A stretch of 6,041 nt of DNA, from NCBI GenBank assembly GCA_039181495.1, contig JBCDCP010000152.1, forward strand, positions 1 to 6,041, given 5' to 3'. The stretch's first letter is position 1. Each line of letters begins with the position of its first letter. Shown here one piece after another: positions 1 to 5,687 of this stretch. Below the pieces are notes generated by a model, which was not told the DNA's origin, ran no database searches, and was given only the letters and a program-made list of their open reading frames with translations. The position numbers and the translations under genes are program-made. This stretch comes from JBCDCP01 sp039181495 (GTDB lineage Bacteria > Pseudomonadota > Alphaproteobacteria > Rhizobiales > Tepidamorphaceae).

Positions 1-36
1 AACCGCCACCGCTACCGATAACAGGACCGAATTCAT
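1..36 (-). CDS. Possible start of a gene leaving the window (N-terminus only)
   Basis: An ATG on the minus strand at 34-36 opens a frame that stays open for 12 codons to the window edge and reads MNSVLLSVAVAV. This is a hydrophobic start of the kind seen in signal peptides or first membrane segments. An in-frame TGA at 55-57 lies just upstream, so translation would have to begin at this ATG. There is no clear Shine-Dalgarno sequence before it. It would lie downstream of, and on the same strand as, the FAD-linked oxidase gene, 195 bp from its stop. Twelve codons are too few to identify a product, and chance is a real alternative. Confidence 0.15.
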   Translation of the reverse strand, partial: MNSVLLSVAVAV

Positions 37-231
37 GCTGCCGCTGTCCGCGATTCACCCAAAAGCGATTTTGCCGAGAGCGGTCTTCTGTCCGCCATCG
101 CCGTTCCCAGCTGGCATGTCACGAGCCGCCAAACCGGGGTCATACTCTCAGATCGGCTCTTCTGAAACATGCGGCCCTGACGGTAGCCGCCCAACAACGA
201 TTGTTCAAACAACAAGCGCCACAAAACTCCG
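37..231. other. Intergenic stretch with no supported gene
   Basis: This is the region downstream of the oxidase gene. Open frames cross it on both strands, but none has a credible start, ribosome binding site or recognisable protein sequence. The octamer ctgtccgc occurs twice, at 44-51 and 88-95, on either side of AAAGCG- and GAGCGG-like words. This arrangement vaguely recalls the degenerate dispersed intergenic sequences of alphaproteobacteria, but I cannot confirm that from one copy. Small inverted words near 195-214 (aacaa/ttgtt) lie just past the oxidase stop. They are AT-rich and short, so they do not make a convincing terminator. Confidence 0.4.
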
Positions 232-1644
232 TCACAGGCGCACGATCTTGCCGGGATTGAGGATATTCTCCGGATCGAGCGCTTTTTTGACGGCGACCAT
301 TGCCGCAACCGCCGGCGAGCCAAGTTCGCCTTCAAGATACTTTATCTTGCCTTGGCCAATACCGTGCTCACCGGTGCAGGTGCCATCCATAGCCAGCGCA
401 CGTTCAACCAGACGCTGTGAAAAGGTTTCTGCCAACTCGATCTCTTCGTCATTCTCAATATCGATGAGCGGCAGCACATGGAAATTGCCATCACCAACAT
501 GGCCAACAATCGGTGCGATCAGGCCCATTTCGGCGATGTCTGCCTGAGTCTCGGCGACGCATTCGGCCAGTTGCGACACTGGCACACACACATCGGTTGA
601 AAGGCCTTTCGCGCCGGGCCTGAGCTGTAGCGCCGCCCAATAGGCGTCGTGCCTCGCCTGCCAGAGCTTGCTGCGCGCTTCAGTCTCGGTCGCCCATTCG
701 AACGGTCCGCCACCAGATTCAGCAGCGATATCGCCAAATTGCCCGGCCTGTTCGGCAACCCAACTCTCGCTACCATGAAACTCGACAAACAGTGTCGGCG
801 TTTCCTTGAGCGTCAGTCCCGAATAGGCGTTGCTTGCTCTAACCTGCAACGAGTCCAGCAATTCAATACGTGCCACCGGGATGCCGCATTGGATGGTGGC
901 AATGACAGCATCGCATGCCGATGCAACATCCGGGAAAGGGCAGACACCACCAGAGATCGCCTCTGGGATGCCCTGAAGTTTGAGTGTGATCTCCGTGATC
1001 ACACCCAGCGTCCCCTCTGAGCCGACCATAAGGCGGGTCAGATCATATCCAGCAGAGGTCTTGCGGGCGCGTTTCGCGGTCGTCACCACACGGCCATCTG
1101 CCATAACCGCGCGGAGCGCCAGAACGTTGTCCTTCATGGTGCCGTAGCGAACAGCATTAGTGCCCGACGCACCCGTAGCAGCCATGCCGCCAAGTGTGGC
1201 ATCGGCGCCGGGGTCGATGGGAAAGAAGAGCCCGGTATCGCGGAGGTGCGAATTGAGCTGGGTGCGCGTAACTCCGGGCTGGATCGAGCAGTCGAGATCC
1301 TCCGCGGAGACCCGCAATATCTCGTTCATGTTGGAAAGATCGATTGAGATGCCACCCAAGGGTGCATTCAAATGGCCCTCAAGAGAGGTGCCAACACCAT
1401 AGGGAATAACGGGCACCCTATGGGCGGCGCAGATTTGAACAATGTCGCACACCTCGGCCTCTGTTTGCGCATACACCACTGCGTCAGGAGGCTGGTTCTT
1501 TAGCCACGTGGTGGTGTGGCCATGTTGCTCGCGCAGCGATTCTCCGTCCGAGAACCGATTGTGAAAGCGCTCGCGCAAGAGCTGCAACGCTGCGGCACGC
1601 GTCCCTCCATCGTCCTCAGCGTGCAGCACGTGAACTCCTGCCAT
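232..1644 (-). CDS. FAD-linked oxidase, D-lactate dehydrogenase (cytochrome) / LDHD type
   Basis: This 470-residue flavoprotein probably oxidises a D-2-hydroxy acid such as D-lactate and passes electrons to cytochrome c or the quinone pool at the inner membrane. An FAD-binding type 4 domain spans about residues 51-190. It carries the FAD-pyrophosphate loop PYGVGTSLEGH (81-91), the segment DPGADATLGGMAATGASGTN (144-163), which is typical of LDHD/GlcD enzymes, and GSEGTLGVIT (208-217). The FAD-oxidase C-terminal domain (about 228-468) carries GHVGDGNFH (381-389), whose histidines belong to the metal and substrate site in this superfamily, then TGEHGIG (424-430) and the closing LDPENILNPGKI (456-467). 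Length matches bacterial LDHD proteins, and the gene looks intact. The ATG at 1642-1644 has a good ribosome binding site. There is no glcE/glcF-like partner or Fe-S subunit beside it, which argues against a glycolate oxidase complex. D-2-hydroxyglutarate dehydrogenase is a relative, but I judge LDHD the closer match; the substrate is inferred. It is transcribed divergently from the thioesterase cluster. Confidence 0.9.
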   Translation of the reverse strand: MAGVHVLHAEDDGGTRAAALQLLRERFHNRFSDGESLREQHGHTTTWLKNQPPDAVVYAQTEAEVCDIVQICAAHRVPVIPYGVGTSLEGHLNAPLGGISIDLSNMNEILRVSAEDLDCSIQPGVTRTQLNSHLRDTGLFFPIDPGADATLGGMAATGASGTNAVRYGTMKDNVLALRAVMADGRVVTTAKRARKTSAGYDLTRLMVGSEGTLGVITEITLKLQGIPEAISGGVCPFPDVASACDAVIATIQCGIPVARIELLDSLQVRASNAYSGLTLKETPTLFVEFHGSESWVAEQAGQFGDIAAESGGGPFEWATETEARSKLWQARHDAYWAALQLRPGAKGLSTDVCVPVSQLAECVAETQADIAEMGLIAPIVGHVGDGNFHVLPLIDIENDEEIELAETFSQRLVERALAMDGTCTGEHGIGQGKIKYLEGELGSPAVAAMVAVKKALDPENILNPGKIVRL

Positions 1645-1650
1645 GTGACG

Positions 1651-1657
1651 TTCCTCT
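1651..1657 (-). promoter_or_regulatory. Ribosome binding site of the FAD-linked oxidase
   Basis: On the minus strand this reads AGAGGAA and ends 6 bp before the ATG at 1642-1644. The good match and spacing support that codon as the start. Confidence 0.7.
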
Positions 1658-1911
1658 AAAGCGGCCAGTCGCAGGCAACAACGGCGTGACCTAAGCGATG
1701 GTCAAACATCCGGTTCCCTATGCCAGTCTTTGATGCCATGCAGCCTATCAACCTAAGGCACTACAACCAACATCTGTCGCAGTCTGGAACACGGTATCGC
1801 GATCCGACAACCATAACCGACATAACAATATTGGCAGACCAAAGGCCGGGTTTTCACACCATGTCGCACCGCGCTAGGGTCGGACCAACAATGCCAGTTG
1901 CCTACTTCATC

Positions 1912-1915
1912 GGAG
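1912..1915 (+). promoter_or_regulatory. Ribosome binding site deciding the thioesterase start
   Basis: GGAG lies 9 bp before the ATG at 1925. It favours this ATG over the in-frame TTG at 1898, which would add nine residues (MPTSSESRA) and overlap the ribosome binding site. Confidence 0.65.
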
Positions 1916-1924
1916 TCCCGCGCA

Positions 1925-2446
1925 ATGAGCAGCGCAACCAATCTCGGCAGCGCCCCCAGCACATCGGATGATCCGCGCCTATGGTCACAACCGATGACGA
2001 TCGCGCCGGAATGGATCGACTATAACGGCCATCTGAACATGGCCTACTACAACGTGATGTTCGATCGTGGCGCGGACGACACCTTCTCAGTTTTCGGTGT
2101 CGGGCCGGATTACCTCGCCAGCCGGGGTATGACGACATTCACCGCCGAAGCGCATGTGACTTATCTGCGCGAGGTCGCGCCGGATGAGACCATCCGCGTG
2201 GCCACACGCATGCTCGATTTCGACGAGAAGCGGTTCCATTTCTTCCAGGAGATGTATGCCGAGGGCGATGACAGGGTGCGCGCAACCTCAGAGAACATCT
2301 CGCTGCACGTGCTTCATGCGGAATCCCGCGTGGTGCCGATGCCCGATGACATTCAGGATCGGCTCCGTGCAGTGTGGAAGAGCCACCTTAGCCTGCCCAA
2401 CGCACCACAGGTCGGTCATGTCATCGGCATTCGCCGCAAACGGTAA
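1925..2446 (+). CDS. Hotdog-fold acyl-CoA thioesterase, 4HBT-like
   Basis: This 173-residue protein is predicted to hydrolyse an acyl-CoA thioester to the free acid and CoA in the cytoplasm. The key block is WIDYNGHLNMAYYNVMFDRG (30-49). Asp32 sits where the 4-hydroxybenzoyl-CoA thioesterase family has its catalytic aspartate, and the following NGHLN with an aromatic pair is typical of these enzymes. A second block, FTAEAHVTYLREV (72-84), matches the central hotdog strand and its turn. Residues 103-133 (RFHFFQEMY onwards) give the remaining strands. Length fits a single hotdog domain, which normally works as a dimer or tetramer. The first 20 residues are low-complexity and probably disordered. 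Relatives include betainyl-CoA thioesterases of carnitine catabolism, but no carnitine genes are visible here, so the substrate is open. It is the first gene of a tight cluster with the CLC and TPR genes. Confidence 0.85.
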   Translation: MSSATNLGSAPSTSDDPRLWSQPMTIAPEWIDYNGHLNMAYYNVMFDRGADDTFSVFGVGPDYLASRGMTTFTAEAHVTYLREVAPDETIRVATRMLDFDEKRFHFFQEMYAEGDDRVRATSENISLHVLHAESRVVPMPDDIQDRLRAVWKSHLSLPNAPQVGHVIGIRRKR

Positions 2447-2464
2447 CGGGTGCCGGACCAGGCC

Positions 2465-4123
2465 ATGAAAGGTCGTCCAATATTCTCGATTGCAGCCCTC
2501 GCCCGACTTCTGATGACGCGGGTCAAGGGGTGGGCCACCCCCAATCTGCGCGTCTTTTTCAACACAAAACAACCAACAGTCTGGGCCTTGTCGGTCGTCA
2601 TCGGGCTGGGCGTTGCCATCCTCGCCATTTGTTTCAGACTGCTGATTGGCCTCATTCAGTACCCCTGGCTCGGCACAACCGGAGAGAAAGTCGCCCGGGC
2701 GGCGGAAGCCGCGCCTTGGTATCTGGTGATTGCCGCACCGACACTTGGCGGCCTCGCGGTGGGCTTGATTCTGCATTACCTGATGCCCGGCCGTCGGGCG
2801 GAGAGCGTGGCCGATGTCATCGAGGCCCGCGCCCTGACCACCAAACGCCTTGGTTTTCGAACCGGCGCGCTGAGTGCGCTCGTTTCAGCGATTTCGCTTG
2901 GGGCTGGCGCAAGTTCCGGCCGCGAAGGTCCGGTCGTGCACCTTGGTGCGACGTTCGCCAATTTGATCACGAGACAGTTCAGCCTGCCCACGGGATCAGC
3001 CCGTATGCTGCTGGCTGCCGGCGTCGGAGCAGCGGTCTCGGCATCGTTCAATGCGCCAATCGCCGGCGTATTGTTCGCCCACGAGGTGATCCTCGGTCAC
3101 TACGCCCTGTCCGCTTTCGTACCGATCGTCATCGCCTCGGTACTGGCGGCAGTCGTCTCACGGCTCTACTTCGGCGACTATCCTGCGTTTTTCATCCCCG
3201 AGTACCAGATCACCTCCTACTGGGAGGTGCCGGCCTTCGCCTTGCTTGGACTGACCTGCGCGGTTGTCGCGATCCTGTTTCAGTTCGCACTGATCGGCAC
3301 GGATTGGGCTGCACGGAATGTTCGAATGCACCTCATTCTGCGCCCGATTGCCGGCGGCTTCGTTGTCGGACTGATCGGATTGGCGGTGCCGGAAATCATG
3401 GGGGTCGGCTACGAAAGTACCGACCAGGCCATGAACCAGCTGTTGCCGGTCGAGACACTGCTCTTGCTGCTGGTCGCCAAGACCATCGCCACGGCCATCA
3501 CGCTGGCAAGCCGGTTTGGCGGCGGTATCTTTTCGCCGTCGCTTTATATCGGAGCCATGACCGGCGGCGCATTCGGGTTGATTGCGGCGGGTGTGTTTCC
3601 CGATTTGGCGTCCAGCGCCGGACTTTATGCCATTCTCGGAATGGGTGCGGTGGCTGCTGCCGTGCTCGGGGCACCAGTCTCGACAACTGTGATCGTCTTT
3701 GAACTGACCGGTGGCTACGCGGTCACCCTTGCATTGCTGCTGACCGTCTCGATCGCAAACGGCCTGACACAGGCCGTCCATGGTCGCAGCTATTTTCAGT
3801 GGCAGCTTGAGAGCCGCGGATTGTTTCTCCAGGACGGAGCGCATCGGCGGCTCGGACGTCAGATCCGCGTGGCCGACATCATGCAGCCGCCCGACGAGGA
3901 TGAGGACACGGTGTTCGATCCTGAGGTTCACCCCGATTGGCTGTCGCCCAATGACACGCTCGAACTCTCCTTGCGGCTGTTTGACGACAAAGGCATCACG
4001 CAGGTTCCAGTGGTCAGTGAGTTGAGCGGTGAGAAGAAGCTGGTCGGCCATCTGCATCAGGTTGATGCACTCCGCCGCTTCACCGATGCCCTGATTGAGG
4101 CCAATGTCGAGGAGCATCGATAG
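2465..4123 (+). CDS. CLC-family chloride channel/transporter with C-terminal CBS-like region
   Basis: This 552-residue inner-membrane protein of the voltage-gated chloride channel family moves chloride or a related anion. Hydrophobic segments fill about residues 37-440. The gating motif GREGP is intact (152-156, gating Glu154), as are FNAPIAGVLF (195-204) and GIFSP (354-358). The first selectivity motif, GxGxP, is replaced by AESVA (112-116). In an ungapped match to E. coli ClcA, the internal proton glutamate (Glu203) corresponds to Val208, preceded by Glu207. Near the end of the membrane domain, SYF (442-444) stands at the usual inner-gate tyrosine. The cytoplasmic tail (about 466-543) starts with VADIM, has an acidic insert, then DTLELSLRLFDDKGITQVPVV. 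That is roughly one CBS motif rather than the usual pair. The ATG at 2465 is chosen; a GTG at 2450 would add five residues and start 3 bp after the thioesterase stop. Neither has a strong ribosome binding site, so translational coupling is likely. Confidence 0.92.
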   Translation: MKGRPIFSIAALARLLMTRVKGWATPNLRVFFNTKQPTVWALSVVIGLGVAILAICFRLLIGLIQYPWLGTTGEKVARAAEAAPWYLVIAAPTLGGLAVGLILHYLMPGRRAESVADVIEARALTTKRLGFRTGALSALVSAISLGAGASSGREGPVVHLGATFANLITRQFSLPTGSARMLLAAGVGAAVSASFNAPIAGVLFAHEVILGHYALSAFVPIVIASVLAAVVSRLYFGDYPAFFIPEYQITSYWEVPAFALLGLTCAVVAILFQFALIGTDWAARNVRMHLILRPIAGGFVVGLIGLAVPEIMGVGYESTDQAMNQLLPVETLLLLLVAKTIATAITLASRFGGGIFSPSLYIGAMTGGAFGLIAAGVFPDLASSAGLYAILGMGAVAAAVLGAPVSTTVIVFELTGGYAVTLALLLTVSIANGLTQAVHGRSYFQWQLESRGLFLQDGAHRRLGRQIRVADIMQPPDEDEDTVFDPEVHPDWLSPNDTLELSLRLFDDKGITQVPVVSELSGEKKLVGHLHQVDALRRFTDALIEANVEEHR

Positions 4124-4128
4124 GATCG

Positions 4129-4740
4129 ATGGCCAAGCCCAAGAAGTCTATCCAGCAGGACGCAATTCTTATGCAGGCCGCCCAGGCCCAGGACTGGAAG
4201 ACAGCGGAGAGACGCGTCCGCCAGTTCATCCGCAAGAACAGCAGAGACCTGGAAGCTCTGCTGCTTCTGGCCGACATCCAGATGCAGAAAAACGATGCCA
4301 CCGAAGCGCTGGCGGCGTTCGAGCGTGTCTTGCAGATCCAGCCCGACCTGCCGATGGCCCATTTTGGCCGTGGTCGCACCCTCCTGGCACTCAAACGGAC
4401 CACAGAGGCGATCGATAGCCTGGAACTCTATGCTCAATCCCAGCCCGGCGATGTCGAAGCCTTGATCAATCTTGGTATCTGCTATCTGACCGCACGCAAA
4501 TCGCAGCAGGCGGCTGAATGCTTCACAAGGGCATATGACACTGGAACGCTGACCGAGGATCAGTCCTACTTCGTCCGAATGGCACTGGTCCAAGCGCACC
4601 GCGATGATGGTGCGTTAGACGATATGCGCGAGCAGGCTCGAGAGATCTTCAAGGACTTCCCCTCCTCCCGTGCCGCACTGTGGCAGTTGCTCACCTATGG
4701 CCAGAAAGGCCGGGTGCCACTACGCGTAGATCGCCTCTGA
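4129..4740 (+). CDS. Small tetratricopeptide-repeat (TPR) protein
   Basis: This 203-residue, probably cytoplasmic protein is built from helical TPR repeats, which act as docking surfaces for other proteins. I see three good repeats: about 41-74 (ALLLLADIQMQKNDATEALA...), 75-108 (AHFGRGRTLLALKRTTEAI...) and 109-142 (ALINLGICYLTARKSQQAAE...). A weaker one lies at about 9-40 and contains DWKTAERRVRQFI. The small residues at the helix-packing positions and the closing P-D/G turns fit the TPR consensus. There is no signal peptide, membrane segment or catalytic domain. The basic start MAKPKK does not resemble an export signal. The ATG lies 5 bp after the CLC stop and has AGGA only 3 bp upstream, so it is probably read by coupled translation. 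Its partner is unknown; the tight linkage suggests a role with the CLC protein, which is an inference. TPR proteins are common, so the link may only be transcriptional. Confidence 0.85.
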   Translation: MAKPKKSIQQDAILMQAAQAQDWKTAERRVRQFIRKNSRDLEALLLLADIQMQKNDATEALAAFERVLQIQPDLPMAHFGRGRTLLALKRTTEAIDSLELYAQSQPGDVEALINLGICYLTARKSQQAAECFTRAYDTGTLTEDQSYFVRMALVQAHRDDGALDDMREQAREIFKDFPSSRAALWQLLTYGQKGRVPLRVDRL

Positions 4741-4760
4741 ACTGAACGGTAGCCACAGCA

Positions 4761-5492
4761 TCACGCGTCTTCGTCGACGGTGTCCACCCGGCTGCGCCTT
4801 TGGCGATAGGATTTGCGATAGAGATTGCGATCATCGCTCAGGGCCTCTTCGAAGGCGGCCTGCTCGCCCACTTCCGCGTCATCGAGTTCGCCAAGATCAA
4901 GTTCGAGGTCAGATCGGACGATCGGCACCGCCTGCGCCACCGGGGTCCCGCGGGGCAGTGTTCCCTCGAAATCGGGGTCGACCCACAAGGCCGGAAAATG
5001 AACAAACCCGCGATTGTAAACATCGACATCGACAAGCCCCGACAGCGATCTGAAGGGCAGGTCCTCGCGGTTGTAGGGATGGCTGAACATCATCGAGACG
5101 CCGGGCGGAGCCTCGACCGTCCAGAAATTACTGAACTTGATGACAAACTGCCCCTTATCGACACGAAACGGCGCACCCTGCGCCTGCTCCGGGACATGCA
5201 GGCCAATAGGCGATTCCGTGAGATCGGCCCCCGGCGTTTCCGGCAGGTCCCAGTCCCAGCTCAGTTCCCCGTCACGCACGTGCAGATCGGTTGCCAGCGG
5301 AAACACGATTCCCTCGCGTAAGGCATCCAGTAGCGGCGGACATTGTTTCAATGTGGCGATGGGGCCGCCATGCGTCTCGCTCTCAGCCTGCGATGGCATG
5401 ATCTTGACCCAGTCGGGTATTGCTTTCGACGCCGGATAGGGTTCGGGGACCAGACCGCGATACCCCGGCATACATCGCAACTTGATACGCAT
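4761..5492 (-). CDS. Conserved protein of unknown function, DUF6065-like
   Basis: I do not know the function of this 243-residue protein. Visible features are an N-terminal segment with proline- and tryptophan-bearing AIPDWVKIMPS (24-34), LKQCPPLLDAL (48-58), SWDWDLP (78-84), KFSNFWTVEAPPGVSMMFSHP (119-139), LPFRSLSGLVDVDVY (145-159), NRGFVHFPALW (160-170) and GTPVAQAVP (182-190). This order (short Trp segment, CPP block, 'KF-N-WT-PPG' block, 'SG-VD-D-Y' block, 'GTP-AQ' block) recalls an uncharacterised family found in bacteria and some phages, which I remember as DUF6065. That assignment is from memory. Tryptophans, aspartates and short strand-like stretches suggest a compact beta-rich domain. 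The tail is acidic (195-220), then basic (RKSYRQRRSR, 226-235). There is no signal peptide or membrane segment. It has a good ribosome binding site, converges on the TPR gene with 20 bp between stops, and is divergent from uvrD. Confidence 0.8.
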   Translation of the reverse strand: MRIKLRCMPGYRGLVPEPYPASKAIPDWVKIMPSQAESETHGGPIATLKQCPPLLDALREGIVFPLATDLHVRDGELSWDWDLPETPGADLTESPIGLHVPEQAQGAPFRVDKGQFVIKFSNFWTVEAPPGVSMMFSHPYNREDLPFRSLSGLVDVDVYNRGFVHFPALWVDPDFEGTLPRGTPVAQAVPIVRSDLELDLGELDDAEVGEQAAFEEALSDDRNLYRKSYRQRRSRVDTVDEDA

Positions 5493-5501
5493 CGCCGATT
5501 T

Positions 5502-5506
5502 CTCCT
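5502..5506 (-). promoter_or_regulatory. Ribosome binding site of the DUF6065-like gene
   Basis: On the minus strand this reads AGGAG and ends 9 bp before the ATG at 5490-5492. It partly overlaps a small inverted repeat, CTGCT-AC-AGCAG (5505-5516), which could fold over the site. Confidence 0.7.
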
Positions 5507-5526
5507 GCTACAGCAGTAATGCTACC

Positions 5527-5555
5527 CGAATAAGCCAACGGGTGGCCAACGCCAA
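5527..5555 (-). promoter_or_regulatory. Candidate promoter of the DUF6065-like gene
   Basis: On the minus strand, a -35-like TTGGCG (5550-5555) is followed after exactly 17 bp by a -10-like TATTCG (5527-5532), about 35 bp before the start codon. The -35 matches the consensus at 4 of 6 positions and the -10 at 3 of 6, so the call is tentative. The same stretch holds three TTGGC words (5534-5538, 5545-5549 and 5551-5555). Confidence 0.3.
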
Positions 5556-5619
5556 GCCTGAGCAATTCGCAGCTACCGCATTTCATCCCGTACTTCCAGC
5601 ACCCGCCCATGGCAGTGAC

Positions 5620-5629
5620 CGGGCGCCCG
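5620..5629. repeat. Perfect 10-bp palindrome upstream of uvrD
   Basis: CGGGCGCCCG is a perfect palindrome 58 bp before the uvrD start and just upstream of an AT-rich CATATTAG (5633-5640), which could serve as a -10 region. It could be an operator for uvrD, but no good -35 accompanies it. A GC-rich palindrome of this length is only mildly surprising here. It does not resemble the alphaproteobacterial LexA box GAAC-N7-GTTC. Confidence 0.35.
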
Positions 5630-5671
5630 CGCCATATTAGGTTCAATCTTCAAGATCCGAATCACGCAATC

Positions 5672-5676
5672 AGGAG
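5672..5676 (+). promoter_or_regulatory. Ribosome binding site of the uvrD-like gene
   Basis: AGGAG lies 11 bp before the ATG at 5688. The spacing is slightly long but usable. An in-frame GTG at 5676 overlaps the site and would lack its own, so the ATG is preferred. Confidence 0.55.
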
Positions 5677-5687
5677 TGCGTGCCGCC

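Larger units (their letters stand above)
1645..1924. promoter_or_regulatory. Divergent intergenic region, oxidase / thioesterase cluster
   Basis: This 280 bp stretch lies between two divergent genes, so it should hold the promoters for both the minus-strand oxidase and the plus-strand thioesterase-CLC-TPR cluster. It is more AT-rich than its surroundings around 1803-1833. It contains two perfect 8-bp palindromes, atcgcgat (1796-1803) and caatattg (1826-1833), whose centres are 30 bp apart. Either could be an operator half, but such short palindromes also occur by chance. I found no good -35/-10 pair on either strand. A frame at 1720-1971 is open on the plus strand, but it overlaps the thioesterase start in another frame and resembles no protein I know. 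Confidence 0.5.

Noticed and set aside
35..547. A 170-codon plus-strand frame antisense to the end of the oxidase gene
   Set aside because: It is Ser/Pro/Thr-rich low-complexity translation without a ribosome binding site, and it overlaps the conserved C-terminal domain of the oxidase.
232..1644. Glycolate oxidase subunit GlcD
   Set aside because: No glcE or glcF neighbours are present, and the PYGVGTSLEGH loop and overall layout fit the single-subunit LDHD type better.
1851..1879. TTTTCA with a 17-bp gap and CTAGGG as a promoter for the thioesterase cluster
   Set aside because: The spacing is right, but the -10 element matches the consensus too poorly to support a promoter.
1720..1971. An 83-codon plus-strand frame in the oxidase/thioesterase gap
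   Set aside because: It has no recognisable motif or ribosome binding site, and it overlaps the well-supported thioesterase start in another frame.
2530..3702. A 390-codon plus-strand frame inside the CLC gene
   Set aside because: It is a shadow of the CLC gene in another frame. Its translation is rich in Arg, Cys, His and Pro with no hydrophobic segments or known motif, whereas the overlapping frame carries clear CLC motifs.
3158..4117. A 319-codon minus-strand frame antisense to the CLC gene
   Set aside because: It is the antisense shadow of a GC-rich gene. Its Gln/Asp/Arg-rich translation resembles no protein family, and it also overlaps the CBS-like region.
4741..4785. A shared terminator between the convergent TPR and DUF6065-like genes
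   Set aside because: Only 20 bp separate the stops. The best hairpin (cgtc/gacg near 4765-4778) has a 4-bp stem and no following T-run.
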